A stretch of 7,910 bases of DNA from Candidatus Uhrbacteria bacterium (GCA_023246325.1 JAHFIO010000038.1:1-7910), one strand, 5' to 3'; numbered from the stretch's first letter, positions 1-6,022 are shown. Numbers and translations: made by a program. The notes: a model not told the origin generated them from the sequence alone.

Positions 1-2
1 CT

Positions 3-425
3 CTTTTTCTCGGCGCCGACCATGCAGGATACCAACTAAAAGAATCAATAAAATCCTGGCTAATAAAAACAGGCCATATTGTTAAAGATCTCTCCCCTAC
101 TTTCGACAAAGACGATGATTATCCAGCGCACGGAAAAAGAGTTGCAAATGCTGTAGTCAAAACTACAAATGGATTTGGAATTTTAGTATGTGGAAGCGGG
201 GTTGGCATTTCTATCGCTGCAAACCGTGTAAAAGGTGCGCGTGCATTCGATGCATATGACGAACATATCACAAAACTCGCACGCGAACATACCGATGCAA
301 ATATAATCACTTTATCTGGTTGGTATACAAGCAATACACAAGCACATACATTAATTGGATTATTTTTACGTACACAATTTTCTACAGAAAAGCGTCATGC
401 ACGTCGTGTCAAACAACTTGGATAA
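3..425 (+). CDS. rpiB: Ribose-5-phosphate isomerase B (RpiB/LacAB family), 5' end cut by the window
   Basis: RpiB interconverts ribose-5-phosphate and ribulose-5-phosphate in the cytosolic non-oxidative pentose phosphate pathway. The reading frame is open from base 3 to a TAA at 423-425 (140 residues visible). It begins at LFLGADHAGYQLK, the family's N-terminal strand with the substrate-binding Asp-His, so only a few residues and the start codon are missing. VCGSGVGISIAANR carries the Cys that is the catalytic base in the E. coli enzyme, and REHTDAN carries the conserved His of the phosphate/ring-opening region. The usual length is about 145-150 residues, so the protein is essentially complete. 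Only 9 bases separate its stop from the rpe start, which implies co-transcription. The family call is firm; RpiB and galactose-6-phosphate isomerase (LacAB) share the fold, but the rpe neighbour favours RpiB. Confidence 0.95.
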   Translation, partial: LFLGADHAGYQLKESIKSWLIKTGHIVKDLSPTFDKDDDYPAHGKRVANAVVKTTNGFGILVCGSGVGISIAANRVKGARAFDAYDEHITKLAREHTDANIITLSGWYTSNTQAHTLIGLFLRTQFSTEKRHARRVKQLG

Positions 426-434
426 ATTCGCTCT

Positions 435-1070
435 ATGCACAATCTCATCATACCAGCACTACTCGTAAAAACGGAAAAAGAATTTCGCGAAAAATTGCGT
501 ATCGTTGATGGTATTGTATCTCTCTGCCAAATAGATGTAATGGATGGACATTTTGTGCCGAATACAACTTGGTGTGATTTTGATATATTGCGTATCCTGC
601 CGTCACCGATGCAATTTGAATTGCATTTAATGGTAAGCGATCCCTACTCCTATATCCAAAAATCGGCAGGATGTAGAAATATAAAAAGAATCATTTGGCA
701 TATTGAAACGAATGTAGATCACATTTCATTAATTCGTTCATGCCACTCTGCAGGATTCGAATGTGGCCTCGCAATAAATCCAACTACACCAAAAGAAAAA
801 TTATCTCCATATGCACATCTGATAGATGAAATTTTAATCATGGGAGTAAATCCTGGTTTCAGCGGACAAGGATTACTGCCTGATACCATTGAAAAAGCAA
901 AACGTATTCGTGAAAACTGGCCCCATATACCAATAGGATTCGATGGCGGTGTTATCCCCGACATCCTGCCGACTTTGAAGAACGCGGGCGTGACACGCTT
1001 TTGTGCCGCTTCAAGCATATTCAAATCAGAATATCCGCAAGAATCAATTAGAAAAATGGAAAATGCTTAA
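435..1070 (+). CDS. rpe: Ribulose-phosphate 3-epimerase-like TIM-barrel enzyme with altered metal site
   Basis: The predicted reaction is ribulose-5-phosphate to xylulose-5-phosphate. The 211-residue length is close to the usual 210-230. Visible family motifs are DVMDGHFVPN (34-43), LHLMV (63-67), WHIE (88-91), NP.TP (115-119), MGVNPGFSGQG (136-146) and FDGGV (169-173), then a phosphate-binding loop ending in SSIF (193-196). D34 and D170 match the two catalytic Asp residues and H64 matches a metal ligand. Two differences from E. coli/human enzymes stand out: the metal-binding His two residues before D34 is Gln (Q32), and the Ser of the N-terminal PS(I/L)L motif is Ala (A8). I see no clear Shine-Dalgarno before the ATG, so translation is probably coupled to rpiB 9 bases upstream. 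Epimerase activity is likely but the Gln makes the metal use uncertain; a related sugar-phosphate epimerase is the main alternative. Confidence 0.85.
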   Translation: MHNLIIPALLVKTEKEFREKLRIVDGIVSLCQIDVMDGHFVPNTTWCDFDILRILPSPMQFELHLMVSDPYSYIQKSAGCRNIKRIIWHIETNVDHISLIRSCHSAGFECGLAINPTTPKEKLSPYAHLIDEILIMGVNPGFSGQGLLPDTIEKAKRIRENWPHIPIGFDGGVIPDILPTLKNAGVTRFCAASSIFKSEYPQESIRKMENA

Positions 1071-1085
1071 TTCGTATGTTACACT
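1057..1085 (+). promoter_or_regulatory. Candidate sigma-70 promoter for the 1094 gene, leaderless arrangement
   Basis: A TGGAAA hexamer (1057-1062, 4 of 6 to TTGACA) is followed by a 17-base spacer and TACACT (1080-1085), with an extended TG at 1077-1078. The ATG at 1094 lies 8 bases after the -10, so transcription would start at or within a base or two of the start codon. A perfect TATAAT at 1088-1093 touches the ATG and would put the start of transcription inside the gene, so it fits less well. Confidence 0.5.
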
Positions 1086-1093
1086 CATATAAT

Positions 1094-1519
1094 ATGAACT
1101 CTATAAAAAATTATATAGCGAAAAAAAATACTGGTGATTGGTTTACATTGTTTTTTATTTTCGCTTTTATTGCACTATCTTTCTATAATATATTTTGGGG
1201 AATTATTGGTGTACACATACCGTATAGTTCAGGTGAAAGAAGTGTAAAAATTATTAAACTAAGTGAGAAAGGTCTGATTTGGAAAACATGGGAAGTTGAA
1301 GGTATACTTACACAAGGCCAAAATAATTTAACATATATTTGGCAATTTTCAGTTGATTCCAATGAACAAAAAAAATCGGAAATACTTTCCTTACTACAAA
1401 AAGCATTTGATTCAGGTGAAACAGTCAAAATAAAATATGTACAACAGGCTGGATCCGTACCTTGGAGGGGTGACACATCCTATTTTGTGAAAGATATACT
1501 TTTTCCTGTAAATAAATAA
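1094..1519 (+). CDS. Small single-pass membrane protein of unknown function
   Basis: A 141-residue protein. Residues 1-16 are basic, 17-41 form one hydrophobic helix (FTLFFIFAFIALSFYNIFWGIIGV), and the rest is a soluble domain, probably all beta. From memory, the stretch PYSSGERSVKIIKLSEKG (43-60) followed by WKTWEVEG, and the ending PWRGDTSYFVKDI (123-135), mark a widespread family of small proteins in Bacteroidetes and CPR. Family members are often mislabelled '6-phosphogluconate dehydrogenase' in databases; nothing here resembles that enzyme. ATG 1094 is preferred over ATG 1076 because the upstream one lies inside the probable promoter and adds residues before an already good positive-inside N terminus. 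It lies just after rpe but seems to have its own promoter. Function unknown. Confidence 0.8.
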   Translation: MNSIKNYIAKKNTGDWFTLFFIFAFIALSFYNIFWGIIGVHIPYSSGERSVKIIKLSEKGLIWKTWEVEGILTQGQNNLTYIWQFSVDSNEQKKSEILSLLQKAFDSGETVKIKYVQQAGSVPWRGDTSYFVKDILFPVNK

Positions 1520-1530
1520 ACACTTCTTGT

Positions 1531-1563
1531 ATAAAAAAAGGGACGACCAACTAGGTGTCCCTT
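1531..1563 (-). terminator. Intrinsic terminator of the downstream M50 gene
   Basis: Read on the minus strand, AAGGGAC-ACC pairs with GGT-(C)-GTCCCTT around a 5-base loop (stem 1538-1563, one bulged base at 1545) and runs straight into a T tract (complement of A1533-A1539). This is a textbook rho-independent terminator for the gene ending at 1590. In the plus direction the stem is followed by ATATGG, so it would be a poor terminator for the 1094 gene. Confidence 0.85.
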
Positions 1564-1589
1564 ATATGGAGTGACTTCGGCAATATCCC

Positions 1590-2555
1590 CTATCTACGTA
1601 AATGTTGAAATGATTCCATAGCGCCTGGCGCCATCATACTCAACGAAGTAACAACAAGAAGCAGAAAAATTAATCCCACATATGCGAGCGAACCCAATAC
1701 GATTCCGCCTAATCTCATTTTAGGTAATTCCGTTTGTCGCAAAAACAAAACAAGTTTTTCAACGTCATCAATCAATTCGATTGAAGTTGCATACCCTTTC
1801 GCAAATGGAAGTCTATACACACCACGTGCATCAGATGAAATAATACCGCATTGATACAATCTCGTATCGCTCATAACTCGCAAAGATAACATTTTTTCGC
1901 TCACCACAGAAATATCTTTTTCGCAGCCAAGAAATTCTGCAAGTGCATGCAACATATTTTCACGATCTTTTTGCTGATACATTTCTCGTAATTCATTTAC
2001 GAATTCGCCAAATGAGGCGAACAAAACGAGAAGGAACATAAACGAACTTGTATAAAAATACAAAACGACTATACATACTAACATTGTTCCCAAAAAAACA
2101 AGTCCGCTTTTTTGATGAATAGAAACCAATATAGATTTCACAGCACGCCCACCATCCAACGGGTTGATAGGCACAAGATTAAATAAATTCACAAGTGCAA
2201 TCATTGCCGCCATGACTGCAATGTCAGGATTCGACGTAAATACATATCCTGCCCCTAAAACAACCGCCGTACCCAATCCCCAAAAAGGACCCATAAGTGC
2301 AATCACAACTTCTGCTTGTCGCGATGGAAATTTTTTTGATGCAACCGCTACTGCCCCCATAAATGGAATGAAATATATTCCCTTCACAGGCACGCCATAC
2401 AATTTCATTGCCCAAACATGTCCCATCTCATGAATAAAAAGACATGCAAGCAAAACTACCGCAAACGTAAACCCAAATAAATAGGCGAACGCAATCAAAC
2501 TAGCCGCAAGTAACACAACTTTCATGGGTGTTACGCCATCGAGAAACTTGTCCAT
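1590..2555 (-). CDS. M50 family membrane metalloprotease (site-2-protease-like), second tandem copy
   Basis: A 321-residue integral membrane protein, probably an intramembrane zinc protease. Zinc motif HEMGH is at residues 42-46 inside the second hydrophobic segment, and the third ligand lies in NPLDGGRA (131-138, D134). Other shared family blocks are GIYFIPFMGA (59-68) and ALMGPFWGLG (86-95). Hydrophobic segments lie near 9-28, 30-52, 82-107, 111-130, 152-187 and, after a soluble stretch (188-280), a C-terminal helix at 282-308, then an APGAMESF tail. No PDZ or CBS domain is visible. The start at 2555 is chosen because AAGGAG lies 7 bases upstream; the longer open frame to 2771 overlaps the previous gene and translates to non-family sequence. 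It is clearly a paralogue of the upstream gene. Substrate unknown. Confidence 0.88.
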   Translation of the reverse strand: MDKFLDGVTPMKVVLLAASLIAFAYLFGFTFAVVLLACLFIHEMGHVWAMKLYGVPVKGIYFIPFMGAVAVASKKFPSRQAEVVIALMGPFWGLGTAVVLGAGYVFTSNPDIAVMAAMIALVNLFNLVPINPLDGGRAVKSILVSIHQKSGLVFLGTMLVCIVVLYFYTSSFMFLLVLFASFGEFVNELREMYQQKDRENMLHALAEFLGCEKDISVVSEKMLSLRVMSDTRLYQCGIISSDARGVYRLPFAKGYATSIELIDDVEKLVLFLRQTELPKMRLGGIVLGSLAYVGLIFLLLVVTSLSMMAPGAMESFQHLRR

Positions 2556-2562
2556 GTGAAAA

Positions 2563-2568
2563 CTCCTT
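2563..2568 (-). promoter_or_regulatory. Shine-Dalgarno AAGGAG of the second M50 gene
   Basis: AAGGAG on the minus strand with a 7-base spacer to ATG 2555. It decides the start codon against the longer open frame that reaches 2771. Confidence 0.85.
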
Positions 2569-2599
2569 ATTGTTTTTATCCTGTCGAAAGTGCGTGAAT

Positions 2600-2608
2600 A
2601 CAGTAGCA
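2600..2608 (-). promoter_or_regulatory. Possible extended -10 for the second M50 gene
   Basis: TGCTACTGT on the minus strand (TG plus TACTGT) lies between the terminator of the upstream gene and the Shine-Dalgarno of this gene, implying a leader of roughly 35-40 bases. No good -35 is visible, since that position falls in the terminator stem. A promoter is expected here because of the terminator at 2611-2640; the exact site is uncertain. Confidence 0.35.
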
Positions 2609-2610
2609 CA

Positions 2611-2640
2611 GAATAAAAAATCCTGCTGTTTAGGCAGGAT
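2611..2640 (-). terminator. Intrinsic terminator between the two M50 genes, built on the ATCCTGCC word
   Basis: Minus-strand ATCCTGC (2640-2634) pairs perfectly with GCAGGAT (2626-2620) around a 7-base loop and is followed by TTTTTTATTC. It begins 7 bases after the TAG of the first M50 gene. The ascending arm is a full copy of the dispersed 8-mer ATCCTGCC, so two inverted copies of the core make the hairpin, as uptake sequences often do in Neisseria and Haemophilus. Confidence 0.85.
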
Positions 2641-2647
2641 AAAAACA

Positions 2648-3790
2648 CTATTTCATAATCTCCATCATCGCTTCTCCCATTCCTGGGACAAGCTTCGCGA
2701 GAGCGAGCAAGGACAACATCCCATAGGTGAGCAAACAATATCCAACAAAAATCGTCACTACATGTACCCAATGCAATTTTGGATTTTCATTTTCTGCATG
2801 CAAATAAGCAAACAAATTTGATTTTGCAAATTCATCCAGTGCCGGCACATGCAATTCATCATTCGTGGTTGCGTTTACAAAACGCTTTTTTCCACGCACC
2901 CAGAATATATATCGAGCATCAAATGCTACATGTTGCACAACAATACGCAAAATCGCATTCTGCGATTGCACGTGATTTTCAAAAGGATACTCTTTCAAGC
3001 TCCCTTGAACCTCTCTCAAAAAATCTTCATCTAAAAATTGAGCATGCATCATGCGATCCGTAGAAAACAATTGCGTTTCTACATACAATTCCTCGATGCG
3101 GGAAATAACATTTTCAGTTGTTGGCTCTTCAACATTCAGCAATTTCGCAAGTGCCAACCGAACACGAATATGATCGGTTTTACGCCAATAATTAAAAACG
3201 CTTTCATATACGTTAAACAGAATGAAGACCGCAAAAAATGCCCACAATATCCAGCTCCCCGTCCAATATGACGCATACGCCATACAGGCTATGGGTGCTG
3301 CAATCAGCACAGTGCGAAGAGGTGTTGGAAAAATTCTCACCATTACCTTCCATGCTCGCCCACCATCCAAAGGACTAATGGGAAACATATTCAGCAAATT
3401 GAGAATCACCATCCAGCCTGCCACTGCAACCCACACTACATTTCCAGTCATTACAAACAGGATATGTGCAAGAACAGCGAGAAAATATCCAAGTGCTGGG
3501 CCCATCAAAGCAAAAAATACAAATCCAACACCGGTTGGAACACGATCCTTCGCTACAACAGCTGCACCAAGCAAGGGAATAAAATACATTCCTCGCACAC
3601 GCAAACCATAGTGCCACAATGCCCACACATGACCCATTTCGTGAACAAGCAGGCTGACCATAATAAGTGCAGCATATTGAATATTCCAGATTGCTGTATA
3701 TACTACAAGCGAAATCACAGCCAAACCAATCATGATAAGATACGAGCCGCTAAATGAAGGTTGCGGCCCCTTTTGAACTACAGGAACCAT
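2648..3790 (-). CDS. M50 family membrane metalloprotease (site-2-protease-like), first tandem copy
   Basis: A 380-residue integral membrane protein. HEMGH (50-54) and SPLDGGRAW (139-147, D142) supply the predicted zinc ligands and catalytic Glu of an intramembrane protease. GMYFIPLLGAAVVA (67-80) and ALMGPALG (94-101) are shared blocks. Hydrophobic segments lie near 17-35, 38-60, 88-114, 117-140, 156-176 and 178-198. A soluble domain follows at about 200-340, rich in charged helices and ending in a beta-like stretch, then a last helix at 342-366 and a VPGMGEAMM tail matching the APGAMES tail of the second copy. The start is fixed by AGGAGG 5 bases upstream. The two copies share domain order over the whole length, so they are an old tandem duplication with the second copy shorter at both ends. 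A regulatory (sigma/anti-sigma) or signal-peptide-clearing role is possible, but no substrate is evident nearby. Confidence 0.9.
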   Translation of the reverse strand: MVPVVQKGPQPSFSGSYLIMIGLAVISLVVYTAIWNIQYAALIMVSLLVHEMGHVWALWHYGLRVRGMYFIPLLGAAVVAKDRVPTGVGFVFFALMGPALGYFLAVLAHILFVMTGNVVWVAVAGWMVILNLLNMFPISPLDGGRAWKVMVRIFPTPLRTVLIAAPIACMAYASYWTGSWILWAFFAVFILFNVYESVFNYWRKTDHIRVRLALAKLLNVEEPTTENVISRIEELYVETQLFSTDRMMHAQFLDEDFLREVQGSLKEYPFENHVQSQNAILRIVVQHVAFDARYIFWVRGKKRFVNATTNDELHVPALDEFAKSNLFAYLHAENENPKLHWVHVVTIFVGYCLLTYGMLSLLALAKLVPGMGEAMMEIMK

Positions 3791-3795
3791 TGTAA

Positions 3796-3801
3796 CCTCC
3801 T
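3796..3801 (-). promoter_or_regulatory. Shine-Dalgarno AGGAGG of the first M50 gene
   Basis: A perfect AGGAGG on the minus strand, 5 bases from ATG 3790. It is the strongest ribosome binding site in the window and contrasts with the plus-strand genes, which show none. Confidence 0.9.
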
Positions 3802-3819
3802 ATGCAGCAAGATGTGTAA

Positions 3820-3866
3820 ATTGTAAGGAACACACATAGCGTATGTTGTTTGTTTACAAGGTTCAA
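3820..3866 (-). promoter_or_regulatory. Candidate promoter region of the first M50 gene
   Basis: Two minus-strand options: TTGAAC (3866-3861), 17 bases, TACGCT (3843-3838); or TACAAT (3825-3820) without a clear -35. Either gives a leader of about 30-45 bases carrying the AGGAGG. The first option overlaps the -35 of the divergent 3899 promoter. A short inverted repeat, ACATA-GCG-TATGT (3834-3846), covers the first -10 and could be an operator. Confidence 0.4.
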
Positions 3867-3890
3867 TAAAAAAGCAAGACGTGCTATTAT
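3862..3890 (+). promoter_or_regulatory. Candidate promoter for the 84-residue gene, leaderless arrangement
   Basis: TTCAAT (3862-3867), 17 bases, TATTAT (3885-3890) with an extended TG at 3882-3883. The ATG at 3899 follows 8 bases after the -10, as at 1094 and 4612, so the mRNA probably has no leader. It is divergent from, and overlaps, a possible promoter of the first M50 gene. Confidence 0.55.
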
Positions 3891-3898
3891 CCACCTAT

Positions 3899-4153
3899 AT
3901 GGATATTCCAAAAACTCCAAACTCCAAACCATACCGCGAAACTCCATCCAATATGGACGCAATACTAAAAAAGTATGAAAATCTATATCCGACAATGCCA
4001 GGCGCTAGTATCGAAAATAGATATGATTCTTTTATCTCCTTTATGCAAGAGGTTTACGCTGGCATGAAACCCCCTGAACTTCGTGGAAAAGAAAAAGAAA
4101 TGGAAAAAGATTTGCAAACTGTAATGTCTCTTCACAAAAATTCAAAATTATAA
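3899..4153 (+). CDS. Small soluble protein of unknown function (84 residues)
   Basis: Not recognised. The protein is hydrophilic: a Pro/Asn/Thr-rich N terminus (1-18), then helical-looking stretches around 18-30 and 40-56 (NRYDSFISFMQEVYAGM) and a Lys/Glu-rich C terminus. No signal peptide, membrane segment or Cys is present. ATG 3899 is chosen over the in-frame GTG at 3881 because the GTG lies within the extended -10 region. The stop TAA overlaps the stop of the convergent 121-residue gene within TTATAA. No homology can be claimed; the good promoter spacing and the tight fit to its neighbours support a real gene. Confidence 0.65.
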   Translation: MDIPKTPNSKPYRETPSNMDAILKKYENLYPTMPGASIENRYDSFISFMQEVYAGMKPPELRGKEKEMEKDLQTVMSLHKNSKL

Positions 4154-4513
4154 ATTTTTCAATTCTTCTATTAGTTTTCTAATATCATTTTTTTTATATC
4201 CAGGATACATATAGCGAGGATCTAAATTATGGTGCCCTTTTCCATTAACTAAGTTTTCTAGTCTATGTATTAGACTATTATAGTCACTAAAAAAACTTTC
4301 TGATCCTTTTTCATAATCAGTATAAATCTGTTGCGCTTGTTCTTTAATTTTTTCCTCTGTTGGTCTAGGGATATTTCCGTGCTCAAATAAATAAGGTTCA
4401 TTTAGCCCTTCTTCCTTTATTCGCTCATCTTCCCTTTCTAGATCCGCCTCATTTTTATTTGGCACTTTATGTACATCTTCATTTGACAATCTACCCATCG
4501 ACATCTTTTCCAT
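4148..4513 (-). CDS. Small charged protein of unknown function (121 residues)
   Basis: Not recognised. Very hydrophilic: residues 11-70 are rich in Glu, Lys and Asp (EADLEREDERIKEEG), followed by helical segments at 54-90 (EEKIKEQAQQIYTDYEKG, DYNSLIHRLENLV), a GHHNLDPRYMYPGY patch (93-106) and a Lys/Leu-rich C-terminal helix. No signal peptide or membrane segment is present. The start could be M1 (4513), M4 (4504) or M6 (4498); M1 lies 16 bases after a perfect extended TATAAT. No Shine-Dalgarno is visible. It is convergent with, and overlaps by 6 bases, the 84-residue gene; both carry YxN/YDS-type aromatic-acidic stretches, but I cannot show that they are related. Confidence 0.65.
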   Translation of the reverse strand: MEKMSMGRLSNEDVHKVPNKNEADLEREDERIKEEGLNEPYLFEHGNIPRPTEEKIKEQAQQIYTDYEKGSESFFSDYNSLIHRLENLVNGKGHHNLDPRYMYPGYKKNDIRKLIEELKNL

Positions 4514-4527
4514 ACAATTTCAATTGT
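4514..4527. promoter_or_regulatory. Palindrome ACAATT-TC-AATTGT in the leader of the 121-residue gene
   Basis: Two perfect 6-base arms around a 2-base centre, lying exactly between the -10 (4530-4535) and the ATG (4513), where transcription would start. The position suits a repressor operator. It is short and AT-rich, so chance is not excluded. Confidence 0.35.
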
Positions 4528-4529
4528 GA

Positions 4530-4538
4530 ATTATACCA
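4530..4538 (-). promoter_or_regulatory. Extended -10 TGGTATAAT for the 121-residue gene
   Basis: Perfect TATAAT preceded by TGG on the minus strand. No convincing -35 is seen at 17 bases (AACTAG), consistent with an extended -10 promoter. The predicted leader is about 8-10 bases. Confidence 0.6.
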
Positions 4539-4574
4539 AAATAATACTCTCTCTAGTTCTCATTCGTCAAATAC

Positions 4575-4603
4575 ATTACAAAAATTGGTTTTTTTGCTAT
4601 CAT
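4575..4603 (+). promoter_or_regulatory. Candidate promoter for the secreted-protein gene, leaderless arrangement
   Basis: ATTACA (4575-4580, 4 of 6 to TTGACA), 17 bases, TATCAT (4598-4603) with an extended TG at 4595-4596. The ATG at 4612 lies 8 bases after the -10, and no Shine-Dalgarno is possible in that space. Confidence 0.6.
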
Positions 4604-4611
4604 ACACATAT

Positions 4612-5976
4612 ATGAAATCAATATATCTTGCCATACTCGGGCTCATCCTGCCGACTGCTTTTGCATTTGCAGCTACTGCACCCGGCTCCCTCATCAAAGG
4701 CCCTGGTGATTCCGTCTACTATCTTGGGCAGGATGCGAAACGCTATGTTTTTCCAACAGCAAATACATATAAAAGTTGGTATACAGATTTTTCATCGGTG
4801 CAAACCATATCAGCAACTGAACTAGCCTCATATACACTTGGTGGAAATGTGACCTATAAACCTGGTGCTCGAATGATTAAAATCACAACGGATCCAAAAG
4901 TGTATGCTATTTCAGCAGGAGGCGTTCTTCGCTGGATACAAAACGAAAATACTGCAAGCGCAATGTATGGCGCAGATTGGAATAAAAAAATTGACGATGT
5001 ATCTGATACTTTTTTTACAGATTATAGATTAGGTTCACCAATTGTATATGCTTCAGATTTTATACCAAGTTCAGCGATGCAATCCGCAATATCTATTGAT
5101 ATAGATAAAAAAACTATACCCCCTCCTACTCCCCCACCCATTCAAGATAATTTCACCTTCACCGTGTCCAAACAACATATTCAAGGCGGAGACACGGTTT
5201 TGCTCACAGGAATATCGACACGCATAGATGGTATTTCGAAAATTGAATTATACGGAGATGGCCAATTGGTGGGATCCTGCCCAAATCAATCATGTACAGG
5301 TGAATTCACGGTGCCAAGATCTGGCACAAAAGATTCATATATTTTTGAAGGGCATGTTATCAATCGAGACAATTCAATCACATCAAAAACGATAACACTT
5401 CTCGTGCAAACAAATGGCGATGATAAAGTACTGGTAACAATAGCCCAGGGAACCATATTGCCTAATCAAATGGGAAATGTCACTGTAGACATTGATACGA
5501 GTATTGCTATTTTACGTGTCGATATTTACGTTGGTGGTACGTCTATAAAAGCATGCACAGATGGCGCGCGCCGATGTATATGGTCAGATTATATTCAGAA
5601 TGCAAAAGTTGGTGATATAAATGAAGTATACGCAAAAGTCACGGATACGGCAGGACGTGTGTATATATCAAAAAAATATTCAATCAATACTGGAACGAAT
5701 GATGCACCTTCTGTAAAATTACTTGTTGGTAAATCAATGATATATATAAAAGAAAGCGTGGATCTTGCAGCAAGTGCTAGTGATAATGATGGCATAGCAA
5801 GCATCGAAATATTGCAGGATGGCGTCGTGATGAAACACTGTGATTCAGGTGCACCTTGTACGGTAAATGCGGGCCCTTTTCTTTCGGCAGGATCAGTGAA
5901 CTTTTCAGCGCGCGCCATAGACTTAAAAGGTATGGCAGGTATAACGCAAAATAGCACATCACTTTTGATACAATAA
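4612..5976 (+). CDS. Secreted surface protein: CPR-type N-terminal module plus three Ig-like domains
   Basis: A 454-residue protein. Residues 1-20 are a signal peptide (MKSIYLAILGLILPTAFAFA, cleavage probably after AFA near 18-20), which fixes the start at 4612 rather than at an in-frame ATG at 4459. Residues 26-145 form one module with SLIKGPGDSVYYLGQDAKRY, VFPTANTYKSWY, GGNVTYKPGARMIKITTDPKVYAI and LRWIQNENTASAMYG. I associate this pattern with secreted CPR proteins but know no assigned function. A Pro-rich linker (169-177) leads to three Ig/Big-like beta domains (about 180-266, 271-359, 364-454). Each carries one Cys pair on a short loop: C223-C228, C315-C322, C410-C416. No C-terminal anchor is visible, so it is released, or held by the N-terminal module or partners. 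An adhesion or surface role is an inference. Confidence 0.85.
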   Translation: MKSIYLAILGLILPTAFAFAATAPGSLIKGPGDSVYYLGQDAKRYVFPTANTYKSWYTDFSSVQTISATELASYTLGGNVTYKPGARMIKITTDPKVYAISAGGVLRWIQNENTASAMYGADWNKKIDDVSDTFFTDYRLGSPIVYASDFIPSSAMQSAISIDIDKKTIPPPTPPPIQDNFTFTVSKQHIQGGDTVLLTGISTRIDGISKIELYGDGQLVGSCPNQSCTGEFTVPRSGTKDSYIFEGHVINRDNSITSKTITLLVQTNGDDKVLVTIAQGTILPNQMGNVTVDIDTSIAILRVDIYVGGTSIKACTDGARRCIWSDYIQNAKVGDINEVYAKVTDTAGRVYISKKYSINTGTNDAPSVKLLVGKSMIYIKESVDLAASASDNDGIASIEILQDGVVMKHCDSGAPCTVNAGPFLSAGSVNFSARAIDLKGMAGITQNSTSLLIQ

Positions 5977-5997
5977 TATTGGGGTCAGGCACCAAAT

Positions 5998-6006
5998 TGT
6001 GGATAA
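5998..6006 (-). promoter_or_regulatory. Consensus DnaA box in the left palindrome arm
   Basis: Minus-strand TTATCCACA, an exact match to the E. coli-type TTATNCACA box. It is the mirror image of the box at 6023-6031, 16 bases apart. Confidence 0.5.
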
Positions 6007-6022
6007 GTGTTTTTAAAAACAC

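Noticed and set aside
119..1024. Minus-strand open frames over rpiB and rpe (119-334, 719-1024)
   Set aside because: Antisense shadows of well-supported conserved enzymes, with no family features.
1088..1093. Perfect TATAAT directly before ATG 1094
   Set aside because: Transcription would begin inside the coding region; TACACT at 1080-1085 with an extended TG and a -35 at 17 bases fits better. It could still mark an internal start.
2556..2771. 72-residue N-terminal extension of the second M50 protein
   Set aside because: It overlaps the end of the first M50 gene and its terminator, reads as non-family sequence, and a good AAGGAG sits in front of the inner ATG at 2555.
2164..3757. Several plus-strand open frames opposite the M50 genes
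   Set aside because: The minus strand carries clear HEMGH/LDGG proteases with ribosome binding sites; the plus-strand frames translate to patternless sequence.
3881..3898. GTG start for the 84-residue gene
   Set aside because: The GTG lies within the extended -10 region (TGC-TATTAT); ATG 3899 fits the leaderless spacing seen at other genes.
4459..4611. 51-residue N-terminal extension of the secreted protein
   Set aside because: It lies over the antisense 121-residue gene start and the promoter, and would bury a clear signal peptide that begins at 4612.
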